DNA of 64,000 nucleotides from Acidimicrobiaceae bacterium (GTDB lineage Bacteria; Actinomycetota; Acidimicrobiia; Acidimicrobiales; RAAP-2): NCBI GenBank assembly GCA_027451285.1, contig DAIDJP010000016.1, positions 85,055 to 149,054 of the forward strand, read 5' to 3'. Shown piece by piece: positions 47,495 to 56,902 of this stretch (position 1 is its first letter; each line of letters starts with the position of its first letter). The notes under the pieces were generated by a model. It saw only the letters and a program-made list of their open reading frames with translations, ran no database searches and was not told where the DNA came from. The position numbers and the translations under genes were made by a program.

Positions 47495-48372
47495 ACCTCG
47501 AGCCCTTCTACTCGGGCAAGGTCCGCGACCTCTACGCCGTGGGCGAGGACATGATGCTCATGGTCGCCTCGGATCGCCTCAGCGCCTACGACGTCATCAT
47601 GCGCGAGACGGTTCCCCAGAAGGGTCGCGTCCTCACGGGTCTCACGGACTTTTGGCTATCAGAGTTCTCCGACGTGCCCTCGGCGCTGGTGAGCTGTGAC
47701 CCGTCGGTGATCGAGACCCACGTCCCGGGATTCGCCGCGCGCCGCGAGTGGCACGGCCGGGCGATGCTGGTGCAGCGCGCGGCGATGCTGCCAATGGAGT
47801 GCATCGTGCGCGGGCGCCTCGCCGGACAGGCCTACGAGGAGTATCGGGTCTCGGGCACCGTCCACCACATGGACGCCCCCGCCGGACTGCGCCTGACCGA
47901 TCCCTTCCCCGCGCCGATGTTCACGCCCTCGACGAAGTCCGAGAGCGGTCACGACGTCAACATCGACCTCGCGGCCGCGGCCGACCTGGTGGGAGCAGAG
48001 GTCCTCGCCGAGGCGAGTGAGATCTGCGTGGGGCTCTTTGCTCGCGCGGCCGAGCGTCTCGCGAGCGTGGGCTTGGTGCTTGCCGACACCAAGTTCGAGC
48101 TCGGCGTCCTCGACGGCCGACTGGTGGTCTGCGACGAGGTGATCACCCCGGACTCGTCGCGCATCTGGCCCGCCGACCAGGTCGTTTCCGGCGAGGTGCC
48201 GCCGTCGTTCGACAAGCAGCCCTTCCGCGACTGGCTCGACGCGCTCGGCTGGGACCGCACCCCGCCGCCGCCCGCGGTGCCGAGCGAGATCATCGCGATC
48301 ACCAGCGCGCGCTACGTCGAGGCCTACGAGCGCGTGAGCGGTCGCTCGTTATCGGACTGGTACGGTGCGTAG
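47491..48372 (+). CDS. purC: Phosphoribosylaminoimidazole-succinocarboxamide synthase
   Basis: 293 residues. 'YSGKVRDLYAVGEDMMLMVA', 'PMECIVRGRLAGQAYEEY' and the SAICAR signature 'LADTKFELGVLDGRLVVCDE' with 'TPDSSRIWPADQ'. It adds aspartate to CAIR. GTG start overlapping purB by 4 bases; purS follows with no gap. Confidence 0.97.
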   Translation: MNLEPFYSGKVRDLYAVGEDMMLMVASDRLSAYDVIMRETVPQKGRVLTGLTDFWLSEFSDVPSALVSCDPSVIETHVPGFAARREWHGRAMLVQRAAMLPMECIVRGRLAGQAYEEYRVSGTVHHMDAPAGLRLTDPFPAPMFTPSTKSESGHDVNIDLAAAADLVGAEVLAEASEICVGLFARAAERLASVGLVLADTKFELGVLDGRLVVCDEVITPDSSRIWPADQVVSGEVPPSFDKQPFRDWLDALGWDRTPPPPAVPSEIIAITSARYVEAYERVSGRSLSDWYGA

Positions 48373-48621
48373 GTGAACTACCCGATCATCGTCGACGTGA
48401 CGTTGCGCGAGGGGATCGCCGATCCCGAGGGCGCGACCATCGAACGGGCCCTGCCCGCCCTGGGGTTCACCGGCGTCGCCCACGTGCGTACCGGTAAGAC
48501 CTTCCGCTTCGGCGTCGAGGCCGACAGCGAGACCGACGCCCTGGGCATCGCGCACTCTCTCGCCGAGCGCCTGCTGTCCAATCCGGTGATCGAACGGGCG
48601 GTCGCCCGACTCGAGGCCTGA
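48373..48621 (+). CDS. purS: FGAM synthase subunit PurS
   Basis: 82 residues. 'YPIIVDVTLREGIADPEGAT' and 'VAHVRTGKTFRFGVEA' are the PurS pattern. The small dimer links PurQ and PurL in the three-part FGAM synthetase. GTG start immediately after purC; stop and purQ start share one base (TGATG). Confidence 0.95.
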   Translation: MNYPIIVDVTLREGIADPEGATIERALPALGFTGVAHVRTGKTFRFGVEADSETDALGIAHSLAERLLSNPVIERAVARLEA

Positions 48622-49301
48622 TGCGCGTCGGCGTCGTCATCTTCCCGGGATCCAACTGCGAGTACGACGCGGCCTCGGCGATGTCCGAGCTAGGCGCGAC
48701 GACCGAGTTCGTCTGGCACACCGCGACCGACTTGTCGCACCTCGACGGGGTCATCCTGCCCGGGGGCTTCGCCCACGGCGACTACCTGCGCCCGGGGGCG
48801 CTTGCGCGTTTCTCGCCCGTCATGGGCGCGCTCGCCGACTTCGCCCAGAGTGGCGGCGCGGTGCTCGGCATCTGCAACGGGTTCCAGGTCCTCACCGAGG
48901 CCGGACTGCTGCCCGGCGCGCTGGTGAAAAACCGGGGCCTCACGTTCCTCTCGATGCCGACGACGCTGGTCGTCACCTCGACACGCTCGGTCCTGACCCG
49001 CGCGGCAACCGTCGGCCAGGAACTCGTGATCCCCATCAACCACTTCTCGGGCGCCTACACCTGCGACGACGAGACGTACGCGTCACTCGTCGCGAACGAC
49101 CAGATCGTCCTGCGCTACCGCGACAACCCGAACGGCTCGCGCGACGACATCGCGGGGATCTCGAACGTCGCGGGCAACGTGGTCGGCCTCATGCCCCACC
49201 CGGAGCGCGCGATGTCGACGCTGCTGGGCAGCGCCGACGGGCGGGTACTCCTCGAGGGCTTCGCGTCGGCGCTCGCCGACAGCGCGGCGCTCGTTCGCTA
49301 G
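48621..49301 (+). CDS. purQ: FGAM synthase glutaminase subunit PurQ
   Basis: 226 residues of the class I glutamine amidotransferase fold. 'GVVIFPGSNCEYDAASAM', the nucleophile Cys in 'GAVLGICNGFQVL' and the His-x-Glu pair in 'GLMPHPERAMS' are present. It supplies ammonia to PurL, whose gene lies 1.5 kb away beyond two leftward genes. Confidence 0.97.
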   Translation: MRVGVVIFPGSNCEYDAASAMSELGATTEFVWHTATDLSHLDGVILPGGFAHGDYLRPGALARFSPVMGALADFAQSGGAVLGICNGFQVLTEAGLLPGALVKNRGLTFLSMPTTLVVTSTRSVLTRAATVGQELVIPINHFSGAYTCDDETYASLVANDQIVLRYRDNPNGSRDDIAGISNVAGNVVGLMPHPERAMSTLLGSADGRVLLEGFASALADSAALVR

Positions 49302-49340
49302 AGGCTTCCTCTCGGGCGAGGTCCTCGCTGCGCCTCGGCT

Positions 49341-49778
49341 CTAGATGGCGGAGGCGTCGCCGGCGGCGCGCAGAATCCGTGAGTGGGTCGCGGCCAGGGC
49401 GTCGCTCGGTGCACGTTCGCTAGGCCAGGGCGGCGCCAGATCGTCGTCCTCCCATCGCGGCACCAGGTGGAGGTGGAAGTGAAAGACCGACTGCCAGCCG
49501 GCCGCCTCGTTGGTCTGGATCAGGGTGAGTCCATCGGGGCGCAACGCTGCTCTGAGCAGTCGAGCGACGTGGATCGCCGTTGAGAACAGGGCGCCGGCCC
49601 CATCGGGGTCGATGTCGTAGAGGTTGCGCGAGTGCTCGCGGGGCACGACCAGGGTGTGCCCCGGCGCGGCCGGCGCCCGGTCGAGGAACGCGACCGTCGA
49701 CGCGTCGTCGTAGACGAGAAGCGCGGGTTCTTCGCCTCGTGCGATGCGACAGAACGGGCAGGCAGAGTCGACACTCAT
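49341..49778 (-). CDS. HIT-family nucleotide hydrolase/transferase
   Basis: 145 residues. The histidine triad is in 'SVFHFHLHLVPRWEDDD' (HxHxHxx). An N-terminal zinc pair 'CPFCRIARGEEPALLVYDD' and 'PAAPGHTLVVPREHSRNLYD' fit the HINT branch. It hydrolyses nucleoside phosphoramidates or dinucleoside polyphosphates; the exact substrate is not clear. It interrupts the purine gene order on the opposite strand. Confidence 0.92.
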   Translation of the reverse strand: MSVDSACPFCRIARGEEPALLVYDDASTVAFLDRAPAAPGHTLVVPREHSRNLYDIDPDGAGALFSTAIHVARLLRAALRPDGLTLIQTNEAAGWQSVFHFHLHLVPRWEDDDLAPPWPSERAPSDALAATHSRILRAAGDASAI

Positions 49779-49834
49779 CGTGTCTCCACGATAGGAGTGC
49801 CGTGATCGTGCGACACGGACGTCGCGAACGAAGT

Positions 49835-49864
49835 CGCGCCCACCCGGGATCCCGGGTGGGCGCG
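49835..49864. terminator. 30-bp perfect palindrome, probable terminator
   Basis: CGCGCCCACCCGGGA and its exact reverse complement. It lies 22 bases beyond the stop of the leftward gene 49886-50326 and upstream of the HIT gene start, so it probably ends transcription of the former. Confidence 0.72.
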
Positions 49865-49885
49865 AGCGACGACTCCGCGGCTGAC

Positions 49886-50326
49886 TTAGGCGCGCGTGCG
49901 GGCGATGCCCGAGCGCTTCAGCACGTCGGCCGAGACGCCCAATTCGCGAAACGCGCTGTAGCCGATTCCGTTGCGCTTGGCGTAGGTCTTGGCCACCTTG
50001 ATGAATTCCTTCTCGAGGCTGGTCAGGTCAACGCGTGTCGTGAGACGGTCGCGCTCGGTCGCGAGGTCGAAGCGCTTCTGGGTCAATTCAAGGCGTCGGA
50101 TCGGCGCGGCGGTGACGATTTCCTTGTCAATGCGCGCGATTTGCATCGAAATCGACTCGGGAGTCCGCTTGCGTCCACGGCGACCCTTCCCGGCGGCGAT
50201 CGCGTCCAGATAGCGGCTTACGATCCTCGATTCGCTGCGTCCCTGCGCCAATTTGGCCTTGTGGTCATCGCTCATCGTGCGCTTCGCGACCTTTTTAACG
50301 GCGGGCTTCTTGGTGGCGGTGGCCAT
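49886..50326 (-). CDS. Lys-rich small basic protein, unknown function (possibly nucleoid-associated)
   Basis: 146 residues from ATG 50326 with GGAG 8 bases upstream. The first ~30 residues are Lys/Ala-rich ('ATATKKPAVKKVAKRTMSD'), like histone tails. The rest is highly charged and helical ('SRYLDAIAAGKGRRGRKRTP', 'RLELTQKRFDLATERDRL') and ends in 'SAFRELGVSADVLKRSGI'. DNA binding is suggested by charge alone; I know no named family. It stands alone with its own likely terminator, downstream of an AT-rich gap. Confidence 0.75.
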   Translation of the reverse strand: MATATKKPAVKKVAKRTMSDDHKAKLAQGRSESRIVSRYLDAIAAGKGRRGRKRTPESISMQIARIDKEIVTAAPIRRLELTQKRFDLATERDRLTTRVDLTSLEKEFIKVAKTYAKRNGIGYSAFRELGVSADVLKRSGIARTRA

Positions 50327-50794
50327 TAGGTTCTCCAGACTTCTAGGTTCGATTCCAGTGTAGTGACTCACAGAATACTCACGCCAGATTGTGAATTCAT
50401 TAAGACTCAAATCAATTTAGACAACTTGCGTAGAACGTCGTTCCGCGGATCCCATCTGTGGGTCGGGGCCATATGGGATAACAGAGATATCAAAACTGAA
50501 TATGGTTACTCTCCGGAACCTCTAGTGTGGTGTCGTCGCCACTGTCGAGCCAAAACCCAGTCGTTTTGTTGTGTTTCGTCAAACAATTTTTTCTATCAAA
50601 ATGCCGAAGCGTGTCGCGCGTACTTGAGAGCCAAGCAATATTGCGAACGAAAACGTCCGTGCGATCACGGAAATTACGCATGTTGCCATTAGGGAGATGC
50701 GGTGGTGGGCAATTACGACGGAATCCCTTGGCGTTATTGGACTTTGGCGGCTCATCTCGATGGTGGGTTCCGGGGCGGCCGGTAGTTTGGTGGG
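50327..50794. other. AT-rich 470-bp non-coding gap before purL
   Basis: Clearly lower GC than the ~65-70% neighbours. The tracked ORFs inside are Cys-rich or without domains and look spurious. It must hold the promoters of the basic-protein gene and of purL. No riboswitch or tRNA was recognised; an unannotated small RNA is possible. Confidence 0.45.
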
Positions 50795-53062
50795 GTGACT
50801 TCTGACTTGCACCGGTCGCTCGGTCTGACCGACGACGAATTCGCCGAGATCTGCCGAGTGCTCGAGCGCGAGCCCAATCACCTCGAGCTCGCCCTCTACG
50901 CGGTCATGTGGAGCGAGCACTGCTCGTATAAGTCTTCGCGGCTGCACCTGCGCCGCCTGCCCACCGCGGGCGAGCACGTCTTGGTGGGTCCGGGCGAGAA
51001 CGCCGGCGTCATCGACGCCGGCGACGGGATCGCGGTGGCCATTCGCATCGAGAGCCACAACCACCCCTCGGCGATCGAGCCGTACCAGGGCGCGGCGACC
51101 GGGGTCGGGGGCATCCTGCGCGACGTGTTCACCATGGGCGCGCGCCCGCTGGCGGTGATGGACCCCCTGTTCTTCGGCGACCTGGACAGCGCCCGCCAGC
51201 GCTGGCTGGTCGAGGGCGTCGTCTCGGGCATCTCGGGATACGGCAACTCCGTGGGCGTTCCCACCATCGGCGGCGAGCTGACCTTCGACGAGCGCTACGC
51301 AGGCAACCCGCTGGTGAACGTGCTGTGCTGCGGCGCGCTGCCGCGCGAGCGCCTGGTGCTCGGCGTCGCCTCGGGACTCGGCAACCTCGCGGTCTTGTTG
51401 GGATCGACCACGGGCCGCGACGGGATCGGGGGCGTCTCGGTGCTCGCCTCGGCGGGATTCTCCGACGAGGGAGCCGACGACGCGAAGCGGCCCAGCGTGC
51501 AGGTGGGCGACCCCTACGAGGAGAAGAGACTCATCGAGGCCTGCCTCGAGCTGCTCGACTCGGGACTCGTGGTCGGCATCCAGGATCTCGGCGGTGCGGG
51601 GCTGGTCTGTGCGACGAGCGAGACAGCCGCGCGCGGCGGCGTCGGCATGGACGTCGACGTGACCGCGGTGCCCCTGCGCGAACTCGGCATGGAGCCTTTC
51701 GAGGTCATGACCTCCGAGAGCCAGGAGCGCATGCTCGCCATCATCACCCCCGAGAACTGGGAGGCGGTCGCGGCACTGTGCGCGAAGTGGGAGGTGCGCG
51801 CCACCATCGTGGGCAAGGTCACCGCGCCCGAGGTCGACGAGCACGGCCGCGAGGTCGGACTGCTGCGCGTGCGCGACGGCTTCGACGGCGAGGTCCTCGC
51901 CACCGTGCCGGCCAAGTCCCTCGCCGACGAGGCCCCCCTCTACGACCGCCCGCGAGAGCGCCCGGCCGCGCTCGACGCCGTCCTCGCCGACGACCCCACG
52001 AACGACGAGTCCTTGGAGGGCGCGGCCGAGGACCTGCTCGCGATGCTGGTGGACCCGGCCTGGGTCTATCGCCAGTACGACTCGCAGCTCTTTCTCAACA
52101 CGGTCGTCGGCCCGGGTCGCGACGCCGCGCTGTTGCGCCTCGCGGGACCGGGACTACCCGCGTCGCAGCGCGGCATCGCGCTCTCGACCGATTCGAACCC
52201 CCACTGGTGCGCTCTGGACCCGCGTCTGGGAACGGCTCTCACCGTCGCCGAGAGCGTGGCAAATCTCGCCTGCGTCGGCGCCACGGCCAAGGCCGTCGTG
52301 AACTGCCTCAACTTCGGCAACCCCGAGCACCCCGAGGTGATGTGGCAGCTCTCTGAGTCCATTGACGGCATGGCCCAGGCCTGCAACGATCTGCACCTAC
52401 CCGTGGTCGGCGGCAACGTCTCTCTCTACAACGAGAGCGCCGGCCTCGACATCTTCCCGACGCCGGTCGTGGGATTGCTCGGCGTCGTCGACTCCCTGGT
52501 GGCCCCGCCGCCGGGCTGGAACTGGCGCGCCGGCGACACGGTGGTGTTGGTGGGCACGCGCACCGCCACGGGCGAGCACGACTTCCCCCTGGCCGGCAGC
52601 CGCTGGGCCATTCGGCGATCTCGCCGCGGCGGACGCCTCGCGCCCTTTGACGCGGCCGACTTCGCCGCCACGACCGCCTTCGTCGCGGGCGAGGTGGCGG
52701 CGGTCTGCGCAGCTCAGGTGAGCGACGTCACCGCGGTCCACGACGTGGCCGGCGGCGGCCTCGGTGGCGCGCTCGGTGAGATGGTGGCGGCGACCGGACT
52801 GGGTGTCAGCGCGCAGCTGGCCGCCCCCGGCGAGCTCTTCAGCGAGTTCCCGGGCCGCTTCGTGATGGCCAGCAGCGACCCCGCGGCGCTGCTCGCGCGG
52901 GCCGCGGCGGCCGGCGTCGACGCGCTCGCCCTGGGCATGGTGGGCGGCGACGAGCTGGTTCTCGGCGACGTGCGCCTGGCGGTTGCGGCGATTCGCCACG
53001 CCTACATCCACGCGCTGCCCGACGCGCTCGCGCTGCGCGAGTGGACCGCACCGGTCCTCTAG
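50795..53062 (+). CDS. purL: FGAM synthase large subunit PurL (small-type)
   Basis: 755 residues, GTG start, typical of the short PurL that needs PurS and PurQ. 'YAVMWSEHCSYKSSRLHL', 'IESHNHPSAIEPYQGAATGV', 'GNSVGVPTIGGEL' and 'GLVCATSETAARGGVG' are the ATP/FGAR blocks. It converts FGAR to FGAM. The tracked antisense ORFs are shadows. Confidence 0.97.
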   Translation: MTSDLHRSLGLTDDEFAEICRVLEREPNHLELALYAVMWSEHCSYKSSRLHLRRLPTAGEHVLVGPGENAGVIDAGDGIAVAIRIESHNHPSAIEPYQGAATGVGGILRDVFTMGARPLAVMDPLFFGDLDSARQRWLVEGVVSGISGYGNSVGVPTIGGELTFDERYAGNPLVNVLCCGALPRERLVLGVASGLGNLAVLLGSTTGRDGIGGVSVLASAGFSDEGADDAKRPSVQVGDPYEEKRLIEACLELLDSGLVVGIQDLGGAGLVCATSETAARGGVGMDVDVTAVPLRELGMEPFEVMTSESQERMLAIITPENWEAVAALCAKWEVRATIVGKVTAPEVDEHGREVGLLRVRDGFDGEVLATVPAKSLADEAPLYDRPRERPAALDAVLADDPTNDESLEGAAEDLLAMLVDPAWVYRQYDSQLFLNTVVGPGRDAALLRLAGPGLPASQRGIALSTDSNPHWCALDPRLGTALTVAESVANLACVGATAKAVVNCLNFGNPEHPEVMWQLSESIDGMAQACNDLHLPVVGGNVSLYNESAGLDIFPTPVVGLLGVVDSLVAPPPGWNWRAGDTVVLVGTRTATGEHDFPLAGSRWAIRRSRRGGRLAPFDAADFAATTAFVAGEVAAVCAAQVSDVTAVHDVAGGGLGGALGEMVAATGLGVSAQLAAPGELFSEFPGRFVMASSDPAALLARAAAAGVDALALGMVGGDELVLGDVRLAVAAIRHAYIHALPDALALREWTAPVL

Positions 53063-53173
53063 GGCACGCCGCGGGTCTGCGGCGATACCATCACAAGACG
53101 GCTCCGGTTCGACGAGTGCCACGGCCAACGACGACCGCGACAGTCGTCCCCCGAGCCCGACGAGGAGGGGTGT

Positions 53174-53449
53174 ATGGCACTATTCGACAAGGTGAAGACG
53201 CAGGCCGCGGGATTGGCTCAGAAGGCCCAGGAGGCCGGCAAGGCGGGCCAGGCCAAGATCGACGAGGTCCAGGCGCGGCGCAAGAACGACGCGAACCTGC
53301 GCGAGCTCGGTGCGGCGTACTTCGCGACGCGCCAGGGGCGCGCCGACGCGGACACCGCGGCGACGATCGAGCGGCTGGTCGGAGAGATCGCGGCCTACGA
53401 GGCCGACGGCGGCAGCTCTTCGCCGAGCGACGACCCCGAGGAGGGCTAG
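53174..53449 (+). CDS. Small helical protein of unknown function
   Basis: 91 residues, ATG 53174 with GAGGAGGGG upstream. 'MALFDKVKTQAAGLAQKAQE' gives an amphipathic start, then Lys/Ala-rich helices and an acidic Ser-rich tail. Similar short proteins are common in actinobacteria; the start suggests membrane-surface or self association. Its stop overlaps the convergent PHP gene by 4 bases. Confidence 0.75.
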   Translation: MALFDKVKTQAAGLAQKAQEAGKAGQAKIDEVQARRKNDANLRELGAAYFATRQGRADADTAATIERLVGEIAAYEADGGSSSPSDDPEEG

Positions 53450-54375
53450 TCCGCCACCGCCGCTCGCATCTCGTCGAGGATCTCGTCGGGCACGTAGAGG
53501 TCCCCGTACTGACCCAGTCCCAGCGAGACGTGCTCCTTGTAGGTGCCGTGGTAGTCCGAGCCTCCGGTGGGGATGAGTCCGGCGTCGCGCGCGAGCTTGA
53601 CCATCAGCGACCTCGTGCGCGAGGGCGTGCCGCCGTAGTAGGCCTCGATGCCGTGCACGCCGCGCTCGCGCAGCGAGGCGAGGATGCGCGGCATCGTGGT
53701 GGCGACTTCTGTGTCGTCGAGTCGGTCCAGGTAGTTCACCAGCGGGTGCGCGACCGAGAAGAAGACCCGCGCGCCGCGCGCGGCGTCGATGAACTCCTCT
53801 AAGGGCATCGACGTCTTGGGCACGTAGGAGCGCCCCTCGCTGCCGAGCCAGTCGGTGAAGACGCGCCGCCAGTTCTCGTCGGTGTGCGCGCCGACGATCT
53901 CGGGGTGCAGGTCGAACATCGCCTGGGCGAAGTGGGGACGTCCGATCGAGTGGATGGAGCGGGCGAGTCCCGTCAGGTACCCGATGGTCAGCTTCTCGAA
54001 GCCGAACTGGCGCAGCTGGGCGATGAGGAGGGTGTTGCGCACGTCGCGGTCGTGGCGCAGGGCGGCGAGCTTCACCTGCAGGGGGTGGTCGTGGGCCAGG
54101 GGCACGAAGTAGGCCAGGACGTGGATGTTGCGCGGGCCGACCGAGCCGTCGCGCTGGACCTTGGGGAAGTAGTTGTCGCGCAGGGACACCTCGACCCCGG
54201 TCACGTACTCGAGGTCGTAGCGCGCGCAGGCCGACGCCATCTCGGCGTGGCTCGCCGTGGTGTCGTGGTCGGTCAGGGCGATCGCCGAGAGCCCTACCCG
54301 CTTGGCCGCCCGGGCGAGCTCGGCCGGGGTGTCCGAACCGTCGGAGAACGACGAGTGGGTATGGAGATCAAGCAT
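53446..54375 (-). CDS. PHP-domain metal-dependent phosphoesterase
   Basis: 309 residues. The metal-binding motifs 'MLDLHTHSSFSDGSDTPAEL' (HxH), 'AIALTDHDTTA' and the final 'PTGGSDYHGTYKEH' are complete, as in YciV/TrpH-type nucleases and phosphatases that act on 3',5'-nucleotides or RNA ends. The larger middle insertion (~residues 70-220) is longer than in the shortest family members. Divergent from purF. Confidence 0.9.
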   Translation of the reverse strand: MLDLHTHSSFSDGSDTPAELARAAKRVGLSAIALTDHDTTASHAEMASACARYDLEYVTGVEVSLRDNYFPKVQRDGSVGPRNIHVLAYFVPLAHDHPLQVKLAALRHDRDVRNTLLIAQLRQFGFEKLTIGYLTGLARSIHSIGRPHFAQAMFDLHPEIVGAHTDENWRRVFTDWLGSEGRSYVPKTSMPLEEFIDAARGARVFFSVAHPLVNYLDRLDDTEVATTMPRILASLRERGVHGIEAYYGGTPSRTRSLMVKLARDAGLIPTGGSDYHGTYKEHVSLGLGQYGDLYVPDEILDEMRAAVAD

Positions 54376-54461
54376 CCATGAAGAGTAGTAAGCCGCGAAG
54401 GGCCCGCGGGTCTGGAAGACTGGGCCGGTGCCACGCCCCGCACCCGTAGAGTAGAGGTCGC

Positions 54462-55859
54462 ATGAAGGAAGCCTGTGGCGTCGTGGGGATTGTGGCTGCG
54501 GGCCGGGACGTTTCCTACCTCTGCTACGACGCGCTCTACGCCCTCCAGCACCGCGGCCAGGAGTCGGCGGGCATGGCGACCTTCACGAACCACCAGATCA
54601 CGGTGGTGAAGGACAACGGCCTGGTGAGCCACGTCTTCGCCGAGACCGCCCTACGGGCCCTGAGCGGCTCGCTGGTCATCGGACACACCCGCTACTCGAC
54701 CTCGGGTTCGGCGAACTGGACGGCGGCCCAGCCCGTCTACCGCTCGGCCGGCCAGTCGGGCTTCGCCCTGGCGCACAACGGCAACCTCACCAACACGACG
54801 GCCCTCGCCGAGGCCGCGGGCCTGTCGGTCACCTCGATGCTCTCGGACTCGGACCTGGTGGCCGAACTGCTCGCGCGCGACGTGGAGTCCGGCGCGGACC
54901 TCGTCGACGCCCTCGGCCACGTGCTGGGACGCGCCGAGGGGGCCTTCTCCATGGTCATCCTCGAGGCCGATGCGGTGCACGCGGTGCGCGACCCCCACGG
55001 CTTTCGCCCTCTGTGCCTCGGGCGACTCGGCACCGAGGACGCCCCCGAGGGCTGGGTGGTGGCCTCGGAGTCGCCGGCCCTCGACGTGGTGGGCGCGGCC
55101 TTCGTGCGCGAGATTCTTCCGGGCGAGATGGTCACGATCACCAACGAGGGTGTCACCTCGCGCCAACTCCTCGAGCCCGCGGCCGGCGCCGAGAAGCTCT
55201 GCATCTTCGAGTTCGTCTACTTCGCGCGCCCCGACACCTATCTCATGGGACACCAGGTCCACACCAGCCGGCGCCGCATGGGCGAGCTGCTCGCGGCCCA
55301 GTCCCCGGTCGCGGCCGACATCGTGATGGGCGTGCCCGACTCGGGCGTGCCGGCCGCCGAGGGATACGCCAAGGCCTCGGGGATCCCCTTCGGCTACGGC
55401 CTGGTGAAGAACCGCTACATCGGGCGCACCTTCATCGCGCCCACCCAGAACCAGCGCGCGGCCGGCGTGCGGCGCAAGCTCAACCCGCTGCGCGAGAACA
55501 TCGCCGGCCAGCGCCTCATCGTGGTGGACGACTCCATCGTGCGCGGCACGACGACGCGCGCCCTGGTCGGGATGCTGCGCGACGCGGGAGCGACCGAGGT
55601 GCACCTGCGCATCTCCTCGCCGCCCTTTATGTGGCCCTGCTTCTACGGCATCGACACGCCCACGCGCGACGACCTTCTCGCCGCGAATCACACGGTGGCC
55701 GAGATGACCGAGTACATCGGCTGCGACTCGCTCGAGTTCATCTCGCTGGCCAACCTGCGCACGGCGATCGGACTGGTCGACGAGTGCTGCGACGCCTGCC
55801 TGACCGGCCACTACCCGGCCCCGACCCCCGTCGCGATCGGTCGCGCCAGCCGCTGGTGA
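54462..55859 (+). CDS. purF: Amidophosphoribosyltransferase
   Basis: 465 residues. The N-terminal 'MKEACGVVGI' indicates a short propeptide cut to expose the nucleophile Cys5. 'YDALYALQHRGQESAGMATF' and the PRPP loop 'RLIVVDDSIVRGTTTRALVG' follow, and two late cysteines ('DECCDACLTG') may bind the structural Fe-S cluster of Bacillus-type PurF. It starts purine synthesis. GTGA overlap with purM. Confidence 0.97.
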   Translation: MKEACGVVGIVAAGRDVSYLCYDALYALQHRGQESAGMATFTNHQITVVKDNGLVSHVFAETALRALSGSLVIGHTRYSTSGSANWTAAQPVYRSAGQSGFALAHNGNLTNTTALAEAAGLSVTSMLSDSDLVAELLARDVESGADLVDALGHVLGRAEGAFSMVILEADAVHAVRDPHGFRPLCLGRLGTEDAPEGWVVASESPALDVVGAAFVREILPGEMVTITNEGVTSRQLLEPAAGAEKLCIFEFVYFARPDTYLMGHQVHTSRRRMGELLAAQSPVAADIVMGVPDSGVPAAEGYAKASGIPFGYGLVKNRYIGRTFIAPTQNQRAAGVRRKLNPLRENIAGQRLIVVDDSIVRGTTTRALVGMLRDAGATEVHLRISSPPFMWPCFYGIDTPTRDDLLAANHTVAEMTEYIGCDSLEFISLANLRTAIGLVDECCDACLTGHYPAPTPVAIGRASRW

Positions 55860-56902
55860 GCCGCCTCCTCGACGTCGCCGGCGGCCTGACCTACGATCAG
55901 GCGGGCGTGTCCATCGCCGCGGGCGACGAGTCGGTCGAGCGCATCCGCGCCTCCGTTTCCTCCACGCTGCGCCCCGAGGTGCTGGGGGGCATCGGGGGAT
56001 TCGGCGGGCTCTTCGCGCTGGGCCGCTACGACGCGCCGGTGCTCGTCGCCTCGGCCGACGGCGTGGGCACCAAGCTCGAGATCGCCCGGCGTACCAACCG
56101 CTACGACACGGTAGGCGTCGACCTCGTCGCCATGCTGGTCGACGACCTCGTGTGCGTGGGGGCCGAGCCGCTCTTCCTGCTCGACTACGTGGCGGTTGGC
56201 CACCTCGTGCCCGCGCGTCTGGCCGAGTTGGTCGACGGCGTGGCCGCGGGGTGTCGCGTGGCCGGCGTGGCGTTGCTGGGTGGCGAGACGGCCGAGCACG
56301 GCGGCGTGATGGCGCCCGACGACCTCGACCTCGCCGGCTTCGCGGTCGGCGTGCTCGAGCGCGGTCGAGAGCTCGGACCCGATCGGGTGCGCGCCGGCGA
56401 CGTGCTGATCGGCCTGCACTCGCCCGGGCTTCGCTCCAACGGCTACTCCCTCGCGCGCGCGGTGCTGGCCCCCGAGGGCGCGGACCTCGACGCGCCGGCC
56501 TGGGCGGGCGCGTCGACGAGCCTCGCCGACGAGTTGCTGCGCCCCTCGGTGATCTACTCGCCGGCGGTCGTTTCCCTGCTCGCCGGCCTCGGCGACTCGG
56601 TGCACGCCGCGGCCCACATCACCGGCGGCGGCATCACCGGCAACGTCGTGCGCGTCCTGCCCGAGGGGCTCGAGGCGTCCATCGACATGTCGAGCTTCGA
56701 GACCCCCGAGGTCTTCTTCGAGATCCAGCGCCGTGGCGCGGTGTCGGCCGCGGAGATGACCCGGGTCTTCAACTGCGGGCTCGGCATGGTCGTCGCCCTC
56801 GACGCCGCGGCGGCCGACGAGGCGCTGTCCGCGCTCGCGCTGCACGACGCGGTCGTCGTCGGCGAGGTCCGCGAGGGTTCCTCGGGAGTGGTGCTCGTAT
56901 GA
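55856..56902 (+). CDS. purM: AIR synthetase
   Basis: 348 residues from GTG 55856, overlapping purF; the tracked 629-residue ORF runs through purF in another frame. 'VLVASADGVGTKLEIARR', 'DLVCVGAEPLFLLDYVAVG', 'ALLGGETAEHGGVM' and 'AHITGGGITGNVVRVLP' are the PurM blocks. It closes the imidazole ring. ATGA overlap with pyrE. Confidence 0.97.
   Translation: MSRLLDVAGGLTYDQAGVSIAAGDESVERIRASVSSTLRPEVLGGIGGFGGLFALGRYDAPVLVASADGVGTKLEIARRTNRYDTVGVDLVAMLVDDLVCVGAEPLFLLDYVAVGHLVPARLAELVDGVAAGCRVAGVALLGGETAEHGGVMAPDDLDLAGFAVGVLERGRELGPDRVRAGDVLIGLHSPGLRSNGYSLARAVLAPEGADLDAPAWAGASTSLADELLRPSVIYSPAVVSLLAGLGDSVHAAAHITGGGITGNVVRVLPEGLEASIDMSSFETPEVFFEIQRRGAVSAAEMTRVFNCGLGMVVALDAAAADEALSALALHDAVVVGEVREGSSGVVLV

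Noticed and set aside
50363-50692. 109-residue Cys-rich ORF in the AT-rich gap
   Set aside because: No RBS, no recognisable fold, and composition follows the non-coding DNA.
55013-55855. N-terminal extension of the purM ORF
   Set aside because: This part is an out-of-frame reading of purF; PurM starts at GTG 55856.
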